NCBI GenBank assembly: GCA_002362735.1
Contig: DEUU01000386.1
Span: forward strand, 1 to 14,951
DNA: 14,951 nucleotides
Source of the DNA: Dehalococcoidia bacterium UBA3254
GTDB taxonomy: Bacteria > Chloroflexota > Dehalococcoidia > Dehalococcoidales > UBA3254
Direction of reading: 5' to 3'
Below the pieces are notes generated by a model. It did no database searches. It was not told the origin of the DNA and was given only the letters and a program-made list of their open reading frames with translations. Positions within the stretch are counted from its first letter, which is position 1. Each line of letters starts with the position of its first letter. Shown here one piece after another: positions 1-7,377 of this stretch. The position numbers were made by a program, and so were the translations under genes.

Positions 1-18
1 TTCTTTTGTTTTCTGCAT
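1..18 (-). CDS. Start of an unidentified leftward gene (partial)
   Basis: On the minus strand an ATG at 18-16 is followed by the open codons MQKTKE up to the window edge. It is preceded at suitable spacing by a good Shine-Dalgarno sequence (AAGGAGAG, at about 23-30). Only six codons are visible, so no function can be given. The gene would be transcribed away from the racemase gene at 398, making 19-397 a divergent intergenic region. The call rests on the ribosome binding site and start codon alone. Confidence 0.45.
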
Positions 19-397
19 CAGGCTCTCCTTTTCAATAGGCTGGAATAATACCCAGTAAGGAAGTAATATTAATCAAAATTAGTATCCTTTTTTAAAACAA
101 AAGGGTTTAGAAAATCTCCAGGAAGATCAGTGGCTAACGATATAAAATGCGGATAGATTTCCATGATAAGGCAGTGTATATTAATATTGTACTCAAAGAA
201 CTGTAGCATTTTTTAAATCTTCTACGCTAATAGTAAACTTATTATACACTTTTTGCAATTTTATGCCTGAAGAGATTCCTGTTCCGATTCTATTTAGCCA
301 ATTAAGTGAGATAACAGCTCGGAAATTAATTCGGGTTTGAAATGAAAAAACTAATTGGATAAAAACGAAATTAGACAGGGGAGAATGTTAATCAAAT
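19..397. other. AT-rich divergent intergenic region
   Basis: This stretch of 379 bases lies between the leftward start at the window edge and the racemase gene. It is rich in A/T runs and has stops in all frames. I see no convincing small gene, tRNA, terminator hairpin or riboswitch. It presumably carries promoters for both flanking genes; the only candidate I can align is the weak one at 337-365. Confidence 0.5.
337..365 (+). promoter_or_regulatory. Possible promoter of the racemase-kinase-dehydrogenase cluster
   Basis: TTGAAA (337-342) is separated by 17 bases from TAAAAA (360-365). This matches sigma-70 consensus at five of six and four of six positions. It sits about 33 bases upstream of the racemase start. 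Such matches are common in AT-rich DNA, so this is only a candidate. Confidence 0.3.
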
Positions 398-1663
398 ATG
401 ATTGGAGAATGTAATCTTCCTTACGGGAACGGAGATCTTAAAATCAAGTTTCCTCCCGGAATAAAAATCGCTTTATTAAAAAGCCGGCATTTTGATGGAG
501 TCAAGGACCTGGCAACCGTGATTACCAGAAGCTTAAAATTTCCTATCGGAAGTCTCCCCTTGAAGGAGCGTTTAAACAAGGGCGACAAAGTGGCTATTAT
601 TGTCACAGATAATACACGGGCTTGTCCGGATGATATCTTGCTACCCCCTTTATTAACTGAAATTGAGGACAAAACTTCATCAGAGAATATAACGATTATA
701 ATTGCACTCGGCTTACATAATCTCCTGAGCCGTGATGAAATGGTTAAAAAATTGGGCCACCAGATTGTAGATAGATATCGTGTAATAAACCATGATATTA
801 AGGACACGGTCAGGATCGGTGTTACTTCGAGAGGTCTTCCTGTTGAGATAAATCGCTGTGTTATTGAATCCGATTTCCGTATCAGTACGGGATTTATCGA
901 ACCTCACTTTTTTGCCGGTTTTTCCGGAGGACGCAAAAGTATTACGCCCGGGGTTGCCAGTTTAGAGACAATCCGGGCGAACCATAGTTTTAAAATGATA
1001 GACCATCCTGACTCCAGAGCAGGTATTCTCGAAGGAAATCCAATTCATGAAGATATGGTCGAACAATCAAGAATGGCTAAACTCAATTTTATCCTTAACG
1101 TTCTTATGAATGAGAAGCATGAGATTTCTCATGTTGTGGCGGGCGATCCGATTAAAGCTCACGAAAAGGGCTGTGAGCTGGAAAAAAGAGTCGCCGGTGT
1201 CAAAGTTGATCATAAGTTCGATATCGTTATTACTACTAACAGCGGGGCTCCCCTGGATCTGAACTTGTATCAGACGTGCAAGGGCATTGAAAATGCTTCC
1301 CGCATCACTCGTATTGGCGGAATAATTATCGTGGCGGCGGCTTGCAGCTCCGGAGTTGGGCCAGAGACGTTCCGTACATTGCATGCATTTTGTAATTCAC
1401 CCGAATCTGTTTTAGAGAAGATAAAAGGAAGAGCATCTCCTGAAGTTCAATGGCAGAATCAGATTTTAGCTCGCGTACAGTTAGCAAATCAGATTTACCT
1501 GGTATCTGAACTCCACGATCAAGGGGTTAAAGAGATGATGATTACCCCATTTAAAACTGTTGAATTAGCTTTACATAAAGCTTTGGAGATATTGGGAAGA
1601 GAATCCATGATCGCTGTCATTCCTGAAGGTCCTCTGGTTTTACCAAACTTTAAGGGAATTTAA
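398..1663 (+). CDS. LarA-family nickel-pincer 2-hydroxyacid racemase/epimerase homologue
   Basis: This 421-residue protein belongs to the LarA (lactate racemase, DUF2088) family, whose members invert the C2 stereocentre of 2-hydroxyacids with a nickel-pincer nucleotide bound covalently to a lysine. Key residues known from Lactobacillus LarA are present at nearly the same numbers: D71 and R74 (TDNTRACP), H107 (ALGLH), H170 (EPHFFAGFSGG), K180 (GGRKS, the cofactor lysine), H196 (NH), and Q292 and K295 (YQTCKG). The length is normal for the family. The family contains racemases and epimerases for many substrates besides lactate, so the substrate is open. The gene overlaps the glycerate kinase gene by one base (TAATG) and shares its transcript, which suggests a glycerate-like or sugar-acid substrate. 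ATG 398 is the first in-frame start; an in-frame stop lies at 389. The nearest purine-rich site (GGGGAG, 378-383) is rather far away. No cofactor-synthesis genes (larB, larC, larE) are in the window. Confidence 0.85.
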   Translation: MIGECNLPYGNGDLKIKFPPGIKIALLKSRHFDGVKDLATVITRSLKFPIGSLPLKERLNKGDKVAIIVTDNTRACPDDILLPPLLTEIEDKTSSENITIIIALGLHNLLSRDEMVKKLGHQIVDRYRVINHDIKDTVRIGVTSRGLPVEINRCVIESDFRISTGFIEPHFFAGFSGGRKSITPGVASLETIRANHSFKMIDHPDSRAGILEGNPIHEDMVEQSRMAKLNFILNVLMNEKHEISHVVAGDPIKAHEKGCELEKRVAGVKVDHKFDIVITTNSGAPLDLNLYQTCKGIENASRITRIGGIIIVAAACSSGVGPETFRTLHAFCNSPESVLEKIKGRASPEVQWQNQILARVQLANQIYLVSELHDQGVKEMMITPFKTVELALHKALEILGRESMIAVIPEGPLVLPNFKGI

Positions 1664-3015
1664 TGAAACCTGCGATAATAATAAATAGGGATGAACTGGC
1701 TCTGACACCCGCCCGGAAGGACATACTCGATATCATTGAAGCCGGAATCTCCCGCGTTCTTCCTTCGGAAGTACTTAAATCCGCGTTAAAATATGATCGA
1801 TCAAATAAGAACTTGTTTATTAACGCAGATGTTTTTCCAGTGGCTAAAGGCCGGATTTTCGTTATCGGTGGCGGGAAAGCTTCCGGGTTGATGGCCCAGA
1901 CTCTAGAAGAAATATTAGGATCAGAAACAATCAGTGACGGCATAATCAATTGCAAAGATAACACTTTCAAAGGACATACCATTAAGATCGTTACGTCCGG
2001 CCATCCTTTTCCGGATGAAGATGGCGTTAATGGCGTTAAATCCATGCTTGCCCTGAAAGATCATTATTCTATTGGTAAGGACGACTTGGTATTATGTTTA
2101 ATTTCCGGAGGCGGTTCAGCATTAATACCTTATCCTGTAGATGGAGTGAATCTTCGGGATAAGCAGGACATGACAAGATTATTATTGAACAGCGGGGCGG
2201 AAATAAATGAAATAAATATTGTTCGAAAGCATCTTTCTCAAGTAAAAGGTGGAAGGTTAGGATTATATTTCTCACCAGCAACGGTTGTATCCTTGATATT
2301 GTCAGATGTAGTTGGAAATGATCTAAGCAGCATTGCCTCCGGTCCTACAGTTCCGGACCGATCGATTTTCAGCGAGGCCTTTCGAGTGCTGGAAAAGTAT
2401 CATCTTCTCGCAGAAAGTCCTACAACTGTTGTTGAGTATTTGCGAAAAGGCTGCCTCGGGCTTGTTGAAGAAACACCTAAAATACTCAATAACTGCCACA
2501 ATTACATTATTGGAGATAATATGCTGGCGCTGGAGGCGATGGCTCGAAAAGCCCATGATACAGGCTATCGTCCCTGCATCATCACCGCCGAGCAAAAAGG
2601 GAACACTTCGGATGTGGCGTGGGAGAGGGCTGGACAGGTGATAAATACGATTACGGGCGATTATGATCTATTTCTCCTGGGGGGAGAAACCACACTGCGG
2701 TTGCCTCGATCTTCAGGAAAGGGAGGGCGGAATCAGCATTTTGCGGCCGTGTCTTTGATGGCCATGAAAGACCTGAAGCGAGAGTGGGTTGTAGCCAGTG
2801 TGGGCACGGATGGTTCAGACTTCCTGCCTGATGTGGCGGGAGCCGTTATTGATAGCCATTCTTTAGAGAGACTGACCAGCAAAAATATTGACCCTCAGGG
2901 TTATATTAGTAGTTTCGATAGTAATACTTTACTGGCAAAAACAGGAAACGCTCTTATCATAACCGGCAATACTGGAACCAATGTAGGAGACATCGTTATC
3001 TACATGATCAAATGA
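1663..3015 (+). CDS. Glycerate 2-kinase, MOFRL/GckA family
   Basis: This 450-residue protein matches the GckA/TtuD-type glycerate kinases, which make 2-phosphoglycerate from D-glycerate and ATP and link glycerate (from hydroxypyruvate, tartronate semialdehyde or serine routes) to glycolysis. Visible motifs are the glycine-rich loop with the conserved lysine (GGGKAS, K72), SGGGSAL (148-154), SDVVGND followed by SGPT (214-229), and a C-terminal MOFRL domain from about residue 330 with LLGGETT, GGRNQ and GTDGSD. The length is typical and the frame is intact. The ATG overlaps the stop of the racemase gene, and AAGGGA (1652-1657) inside the end of that gene serves as ribosome binding site, so the two are translationally coupled. 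Family membership is clear. A relative acting on another short hydroxyacid cannot be excluded. gckA or ttuD would be the usual symbols, but I leave the field empty because the pathway is not fixed. Confidence 0.88.
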   Translation: MKPAIIINRDELALTPARKDILDIIEAGISRVLPSEVLKSALKYDRSNKNLFINADVFPVAKGRIFVIGGGKASGLMAQTLEEILGSETISDGIINCKDNTFKGHTIKIVTSGHPFPDEDGVNGVKSMLALKDHYSIGKDDLVLCLISGGGSALIPYPVDGVNLRDKQDMTRLLLNSGAEINEINIVRKHLSQVKGGRLGLYFSPATVVSLILSDVVGNDLSSIASGPTVPDRSIFSEAFRVLEKYHLLAESPTTVVEYLRKGCLGLVEETPKILNNCHNYIIGDNMLALEAMARKAHDTGYRPCIITAEQKGNTSDVAWERAGQVINTITGDYDLFLLGGETTLRLPRSSGKGGRNQHFAAVSLMAMKDLKREWVVASVGTDGSDFLPDVAGAVIDSHSLERLTSKNIDPQGYISSFDSNTLLAKTGNALIITGNTGTNVGDIVIYMIK

Positions 3016-3049
3016 TCCAATTAAACAAAATTTACATTAAGGAGATTCC

Positions 3050-3817
3050 ATGAAACTGGAAGGAAAGGTCGCTTTAATTACCGGGGCAGGTAGGGGTATG
3101 GGAAAAGCAACAGCTTTGCTATTTGCCCGGGAAGGAGCGGACGTTGCGGTGAGTGACATCAATTTTGCCGAAGTTGAAAGGACTGCTTCCGACATCAGAC
3201 TAACTGGCAGAAAAGCTGTTGCGATTAAGGCTGATGTCTCTGAGCAGGCAGAAGTAAATACGATGATAGACAGGGTTATCCATGAGCTCGGAGGTATCAA
3301 TATCCTGGTGAATAATGCAGGAATAGGACACGGGGTCATGGCTGTAGATATGACAATAGATTTGTTTGATTCTATCTTGAAAACAAATCTACGAAGCGGA
3401 TTTTTGTGCAGCCAGAAAGCTGGGAAATGGATGATTGAAAATGGCGGAGGCCGTATTTGCAATATTGCTTCAATCGGAGGCATCGAAGGTTCTCCAACTT
3501 GCATCGGCTATGGTCCATCTAAAGCTGGGGTTATTAATATGACCCGGGTTCTTGCCGTGGAATGGGCTAAATACAATATTCGAGTAAATTGTGTTGCTCC
3601 CGGGGCTATTATGACTCCCATGCTCGAAAGTAGCGTCAAAGATCGGAAAGGGACTCTAAACGATTTCATAAGACGCATTCCAATGGGAAGAGTCGGACTA
3701 CCTGAGGAAGTTGCTAAGGCTGTGCTCTTCTTCGTTTCGGATGATTCCAGTTTCGCTACAGGCGCTACCTTGGTGGTAGATGGCGGGTCCCTGGCTTTTG
3801 GCGAACCAATAGTTTAG
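3050..3817 (+). CDS. Short-chain dehydrogenase/reductase (FabG-like fold, NAD-type)
   Basis: This 255-residue classical SDR has the cofactor loop TGAGRGMG (11-18), NNAG (88-91), N113, catalytic S141, and Y154-x3-K158 (YGPSK). The C-terminal PG...T and VDGG segments are typical. An aspartate (D36) at the end of beta-strand 2 usually indicates NAD(H) over NADP(H). FabG-like annotation is common for such proteins, but nothing here points to fatty-acid synthesis. It follows the kinase gene by 34 bases, with a strong AAGGAG (3039-3044) five bases before its ATG, and is probably cotranscribed. In context it may oxidise a hydroxyacid or polyol, or reduce a keto or semialdehyde intermediate, feeding the racemase and kinase. 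The substrate is unknown. Confidence 0.85.
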   Translation: MKLEGKVALITGAGRGMGKATALLFAREGADVAVSDINFAEVERTASDIRLTGRKAVAIKADVSEQAEVNTMIDRVIHELGGINILVNNAGIGHGVMAVDMTIDLFDSILKTNLRSGFLCSQKAGKWMIENGGGRICNIASIGGIEGSPTCIGYGPSKAGVINMTRVLAVEWAKYNIRVNCVAPGAIMTPMLESSVKDRKGTLNDFIRRIPMGRVGLPEEVAKAVLFFVSDDSSFATGATLVVDGGSLAFGEPIV

Positions 3818-3908
3818 CAGCTGCGTCGAGTTAATTGAGAAATGCTTGAAGAGGATTGGTATTATAAAACATCACTAGAACAATTGTACTGTTTGTTGTA
3901 AAATTGCC

Positions 3909-4697
3909 TTGATGGGGGAAAAAAAGGCGATAATTATTCATAATCGACGAAATCCAGTGGGAAAGATGGTGAAAGTTCGGAAAGCCAGAGTATTCGTTAT
4001 TTTAAAGAAAATTAAGCTTCTGGAAGTGAATAACGGAAATAATAACCATCACCGAGTAATCGTTATTTCCGCTAAATCTCACCAAGCTAAACCGGGGAAA
4101 AAGGAAAAATCCCTGACTATCACGCAGAAGGATCAAGGGGAAAAGGTAATAGTAGTCTCAAAGTCTGCGGCTTCCTTCAAAATTCCGAATTTTAAGAAAA
4201 TATTGAAGCAGCCTGCAAAAAACTTATTACCTGAAAAAAAGCAACCGCGAGTTTTGATTAGGAAATGTTCTCCTCTCGATAGAAATGCAAAAGTATTTGT
4301 TCGAAAGAGGACCATTGATCCAAATATAAAAATTGCCGGTCGAGCTGGGGCAGGCAAAGTTTTTGTCATTTCCAAAAAGAGGGCTGCGGTCAAGACGGAC
4401 CAAGTAATAGAAAAAACCGTGCCAGAACCTCCGGTGATTATTAAAAAACGTTCGGAACAATGGTCAGAGTGCGGGCAGATATTTTACACTTCAGGGAAGG
4501 CTTTTGCCCTGGCGTCCAACCTGCGCACTATTTGTCTCGGTGATATGTATGGCGTACAGAAATTTCTGGACCAAGGTAAGATGGACAAAGGCTTTTCTCG
4601 AATTCAAAGAGAAACATTGAAAGATATCGCCCAGGCTAATCAGCCCCCGGTTTCAGAAAAGAACCATCCCCAAGGCAGAGCTAAGGTTTTGTCTTGA
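3909..4697 (+). CDS. Unrecognised strongly basic protein with repeated beta-like segments
   Basis: This is a 262-residue protein I do not recognise. The first 180 residues are very rich in lysine and arginine and contain about nine copies of a short pattern: a basic residue, three to five beta-branched or hydrophobic residues, then basic residues. Examples are KAIIIHNR (6-13), RVFVILKK (27-34), RVIVISAK (49-56), KVIVVSKS (79-86), KVFVRKR (128-134), KVFVISKK (150-157) and PPVIIKKR (174-181). Residues 184-243 differ: they are of mixed composition, include two cysteines (188, 209), and look like a small folded domain. There is no signal peptide or membrane helix. Nucleic-acid or polyanion binding is a guess from charge alone. 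The start is uncertain: TTG 3909 is immediately followed by ATG 3912, neither has a good ribosome binding site, and ATG 3966 (residue 20) is an alternative. A weak TTGAGA/TATTAT pair (3835-3865, 19-base spacer) lies upstream. Confidence 0.65.
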   Translation: MMGEKKAIIIHNRRNPVGKMVKVRKARVFVILKKIKLLEVNNGNNNHHRVIVISAKSHQAKPGKKEKSLTITQKDQGEKVIVVSKSAASFKIPNFKKILKQPAKNLLPEKKQPRVLIRKCSPLDRNAKVFVRKRTIDPNIKIAGRAGAGKVFVISKKRAAVKTDQVIEKTVPEPPVIIKKRSEQWSECGQIFYTSGKAFALASNLRTICLGDMYGVQKFLDQGKMDKGFSRIQRETLKDIAQANQPPVSEKNHPQGRAKVLS

Positions 4698-4703
4698 ACT
4701 TCT

Positions 4704-4735
4704 CCTGCTTAATTGTTAAATTAGTTACAAGCAGG
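4704..4735 (+). terminator. Weak hairpin after the basic-protein gene
   Basis: CCTGCTT (4704-4710) and AAGCAGG (4729-4735) form a perfect 7-base inverted repeat around an 18-base loop, starting a few bases after the upstream stop codon. No run of T follows, so this is a poor intrinsic terminator. It could instead stabilise or process the message before the apt gene. Confidence 0.22.
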
Positions 4736-4797
4736 TCTTGCGAAGGGACAAAATTGAATTTCTTGTTTCTGGTGAGCATGAATTAGGGAGAAGATAG

Positions 4798-5355
4798 ATG
4801 TCTATGAACAAACCTGAAGAAAAGATGATCAAGCCCCAGCACGAAGATTATAGCAAGTATTGCCGTGACATACCGGACTTTCCGAAAAAAGGGATTATTT
4901 TTAAAGACATTACTACTCTTTTAAAAAATGGCGTTATTTTTAAGAGCGCGATAGATGAGATGGCTTCCCATTTCGACCAAAACCATATCGACCTGGTAAC
5001 CTGTATCGATGCGCGAGGATTCCTGATCGGTGCGGCATTGGCTTATAAAATGGGTTGTGGTGTAATTCCCCTTAGAAAAAAAGGTAAATTACCCTGGAAG
5101 GTCTTCCGCAAAACATATGATCTGGAATACGGTCAGGATTGCCTGGAAATGCACCAGGATGCCATCGAGCCCGGCCAAAAAGTATTAATCGTTGACGACG
5201 TTCTGGCAACCGGAGGGACCGCGGCGGCGGCAATTTCCCTGGTAAGAGAAGTTAAAGGTGAAGTTGTGGGCGTGACTTTTCTGATGGAGCTTAAGGCACT
5301 AAAGGGAAGGGAAAAATTGAAAGATATTAAAATATTCTCCCTGATAGAGGGTTAA
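4798..5355 (+). CDS. apt: Adenine phosphoribosyltransferase
   Basis: This 185-residue protein would salvage adenine with PRPP to give AMP in the cytoplasm. It follows the bacterial Apt pattern: RDIPDFPKKGIIFKDIT near the N-terminus (23-39), DARGF (71-75; many Apt proteins have ESRGF), RKKGKLPW (93-100), the adenine-side segment TYDLEYG (106-112), and the PRPP-binding loop VLIVDDVLATGGTA (129-142). The N-terminal extension of about 20 residues is slightly longer than in E. coli Apt. ATG 4798 is preceded by GGGAGAAG; an internal ATG (codon 3) is also possible. It ends 7 bases before the convergent end of the PAS/HD-GYP gene, with no room for a separate terminator. A relative using another purine is possible but less likely. 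Confidence 0.88.
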   Translation: MSMNKPEEKMIKPQHEDYSKYCRDIPDFPKKGIIFKDITTLLKNGVIFKSAIDEMASHFDQNHIDLVTCIDARGFLIGAALAYKMGCGVIPLRKKGKLPWKVFRKTYDLEYGQDCLEMHQDAIEPGQKVLIVDDVLATGGTAAAAISLVREVKGEVVGVTFLMELKALKGREKLKDIKIFSLIEG

Positions 5356-5362
5356 AGGGAAT

Positions 5363-7036
5363 TTAATTCAGGTTGAAACCTTTATCTGTAAAAAGTTTTA
5401 CACAGGCATCTACCACATGGGTGTCGTATAGAGTTCCCCGGTTTTGATTGATTTCTTCCAGAGCCTTATCGACACCCAGGGCGGGTCTGTAAGGCCGATG
5501 CGAAGACATTGCTTCTACCACGTCTGCTACAGCCAGAATTTTTGCTTCGATGATAATCTGGTCTCCCGTGAGTCCGGCTGGGTAACCGGAGCCATTCTCC
5601 CTTTCATGATGCTGCAACACAATTTTAGCGATAGGCCATGGAAACTCAATAGTTTTAAGAATCTCGTATCCAATCCGGGTGTGGTCTTTGAGCATATCGA
5701 ATTCCGGTTTGGTTAACTTCCCGGGTTTGCTCAAAATATCTGCCGGAACCAGTATTTTGCCGATGTCATGGACGAAAGCTGCCATAGTTAACCCTTCATA
5801 TTCCTGATCTTGTAATCCCATCATTTTAGCTATCTCAAAGCTCAGTTGCGCCACGCGTCTCTGATGACCGGCGGTATAGGGATCCCTTACCTCACCGATA
5901 TAAGCCATGGCCTGGATTATCTCTTTAATGGTTTTTTGCAGCCTTTGTAAACTTTGCTGCAATTGTAGCTGAGCTTGTTTCCGTTCTGTGATATCTTCCA
6001 GAATCCCATCGAAATACCGGATAGCCCCGGAATCGAACCTGATTGCCACCACAGTCTCGGCAACTGTTCTCGGATTGCCGTCCCTTCGCTTCAACGCCAG
6101 TTCTCGAGTAACCTTCCAATCCGTGATATTTACCTCATTAACGAATTGGTCATTCCCCTGTTCTTCATTAAATAAATCACAGACATCCATCTGTAGCAAC
6201 GCTTCACGCGGATAGCCGGTTATTTCTTCCATAGCCTTATTTATCTCGAGGAATTTTCCCTTAATTCCCGGAGTGCATCGAAAGATACCCAGCTTGATGT
6301 TATCTACCAGGTCTCTGTTTTTCCCTTCTGACTCTTTCGCTAAAAGTGCTGATTGCTTGTGTATTTCCAGTTCTTGTTGTAGCATCCGGTTAGCTTTAAG
6401 CAAATCTTCGGTTTTCTCTTCTACTTTATGGTTAATTTCATCATCGGACTGGATAACGCTTTTTATCAAAGAGTTATTAATGGCATGATGTATCGCCACG
6501 ATGCCATTAAAATTGCCAAGATTATCCCAGATAATGCCAAGAGACAAGAGGGTGTCAATTTGAGAGTTATCTTTCTTTAAACTGGTCTCTTTGCCGGTCC
6601 AAGAGCCATTTTTGGCCAAGGAGGCCATTACTTCTTCTCTGGAAAGAGTTTTCAGAACTTTAGAATGAATTTCAGGTGTCATGAGGCTGCCGATAATTTC
6701 TTCCGCTTTCCAGCCAAACATGGTCTCTGCCGCTTTATTCCAGCTTACAAAATTGAGGTTCTTGTCTACGGATATGATGGCATCTGGAGATAAATTGTCT
6801 ACGGCGATATGGTAGTGGTTAATTTCTTCGACTCTGCTTTTGGCAACATTAAGCTCTTCGTGGACGCGGTTAAGTTCTGCTTTCTGAATTTCAAGCTCAA
6901 CCTGTCGGGTTTGAAGGTCATTAAGCATTTTACGGATGGTTTCCCCTTCCAGATGGCGCGCCTCGGAATTCTTCCGGGGAGTTTTTTCTGATGTCTCATT
7001 AGGTTGAGAAATCGGGTTAAGTTTTTCCTCTTTCAC
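5363..7036 (-). CDS. PAS-PAS-HD-GYP sensor, probable cyclic-di-GMP phosphodiesterase
   Basis: This 557-residue protein has no signal peptide or membrane segment, so it is probably cytoplasmic. Order of parts: a charged, disordered start (1-30); a coiled coil (about 33-75); a first PAS domain (about 76-190, with SPDAIISVD and FVSWNKAAETMFGW); a second coiled coil (about 195-240); a second PAS with PAC end (about 242-353, ending GILEDITERK); and an HD-GYP domain (about 370-550). The catalytic set is complete: E382, H391 (TAGHQRRV), H423-D424-xx-K427 (HDIGK), H452, H476-H477-E478, NGSGYP (481-486) and D504. HD-GYP domains with these residues hydrolyse c-di-GMP. The PAS ligands are unknown. No receiver domain is present, so the signal is probably sensed directly. 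The start is GTG 7036 with a weak purine site before it. It has its own promoter, divergent from the desulforedoxin-like genes. Confidence 0.88.
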   Translation of the reverse strand: MKEEKLNPISQPNETSEKTPRKNSEARHLEGETIRKMLNDLQTRQVELEIQKAELNRVHEELNVAKSRVEEINHYHIAVDNLSPDAIISVDKNLNFVSWNKAAETMFGWKAEEIIGSLMTPEIHSKVLKTLSREEVMASLAKNGSWTGKETSLKKDNSQIDTLLSLGIIWDNLGNFNGIVAIHHAINNSLIKSVIQSDDEINHKVEEKTEDLLKANRMLQQELEIHKQSALLAKESEGKNRDLVDNIKLGIFRCTPGIKGKFLEINKAMEEITGYPREALLQMDVCDLFNEEQGNDQFVNEVNITDWKVTRELALKRRDGNPRTVAETVVAIRFDSGAIRYFDGILEDITERKQAQLQLQQSLQRLQKTIKEIIQAMAYIGEVRDPYTAGHQRRVAQLSFEIAKMMGLQDQEYEGLTMAAFVHDIGKILVPADILSKPGKLTKPEFDMLKDHTRIGYEILKTIEFPWPIAKIVLQHHERENGSGYPAGLTGDQIIIEAKILAVADVVEAMSSHRPYRPALGVDKALEEINQNRGTLYDTHVVDACVKLFTDKGFNLN

Positions 7037-7083
7037 TATTCACTCTTTATCAGGCAGTAACCATATACTGAAGGCTTGAGAAA

Positions 7084-7112
7084 ATTATAATCGAACTTTA
7101 TATCTATGTAAA
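7084..7112 (-). promoter_or_regulatory. Promoter of the PAS/HD-GYP gene
   Basis: Read on the minus strand, TTTACA (7112-7107) is followed after exactly 17 bases by a perfect TATAAT (7089-7084). This is a five-of-six plus six-of-six match to the housekeeping sigma-70 promoter. It would start transcription near 7078, giving a leader of about 40 bases before GTG 7036. Confidence 0.65.
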
Positions 7113-7144
7113 TAAGGTAGTTAAATGGGTGATCGTATAATGCT

Positions 7145-7173
7145 TTGACAGTACCCCCGATAGTTTTTATAAT
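7145..7173 (+). promoter_or_regulatory. Perfect-consensus sigma-70 promoter of the desulforedoxin-like genes
   Basis: TTGACA (7145-7150), a 17-base spacer and TATAAT (7168-7173) match the housekeeping consensus at all twelve positions. The expected start near 7180 leaves a leader of about 45 bases ending in AAGGAGG (7210-7216). Both transcription and translation signals are unusually strong, so the two small genes should be highly expressed unless repressed. It lies back to back with the minus-strand promoter at 7084-7112. Confidence 0.8.
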
Positions 7174-7224
7174 TAAGGTAGCATCTGAAATCCTGAGTTC
7201 TGAAATTGTAAGGAGGATATTAGA

Positions 7225-7344
7225 ATGGCAAATACGGTAGGGAAGAGATATCGCTGCACGAAATGTGGATCAGAATTTATCGTTACCAAAGGTGGCGGCG
7301 GTACTGTTCAATGTTGCAGTCAGCCCATGGAACTCAAAAAATAG
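7225..7344 (+). CDS. Desulforedoxin-like iron-binding miniprotein 1
   Basis: This 39-residue protein has four cysteines spaced C11-xx-C14 and C30-C31, plus the glycine stretch (GGGGT, 23-27) and trailing PM. That is the pattern of desulforedoxin and of the N-terminal domain of desulfoferrodoxin, in which the four cysteines bind a rubredoxin-like Fe(S-Cys)4 site. The role would be one-electron transfer or oxygen/superoxide defence in an anaerobe. No catalytic (neelaredoxin/superoxide reductase) domain is attached, and its start and stop are clear. The ribosome binding site AAGGAGG lies eight bases before the ATG, and a perfect promoter precedes it. A paralogue follows 33 bases downstream. An FmdB-like zinc ribbon is an alternative, but the CC pair favours desulforedoxin. 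Confidence 0.85.
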   Translation: MANTVGKRYRCTKCGSEFIVTKGGGGTVQCCSQPMELKK

Positions 7345-7377
7345 TTAATTGAAAGTGAGTGAAGGAGGCGAGTTTAC

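Noticed and set aside
385..414. Nine-codon upstream ORF overlapping the racemase start
   Set aside because: The only purine-rich site ends one base before its ATG, too close to work as a ribosome binding site. It looks accidental.
421..807. 128-codon minus-strand open frame
   Set aside because: It lies wholly antisense to the racemase gene, whose family residues are intact, and its translation shows no recognisable domain.
3037..3504. 155-codon minus-strand open frame
   Set aside because: It is antisense to the cofactor-binding half of the SDR gene; its low-complexity S/A/I/P translation is typical of a shadow frame.
4133..4460. Two minus-strand open frames opposite the basic protein gene
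   Set aside because: The long lysine-rich frame on the plus strand produces phenylalanine-rich antisense frames by composition alone. Neither has a ribosome binding site or familiar motif.
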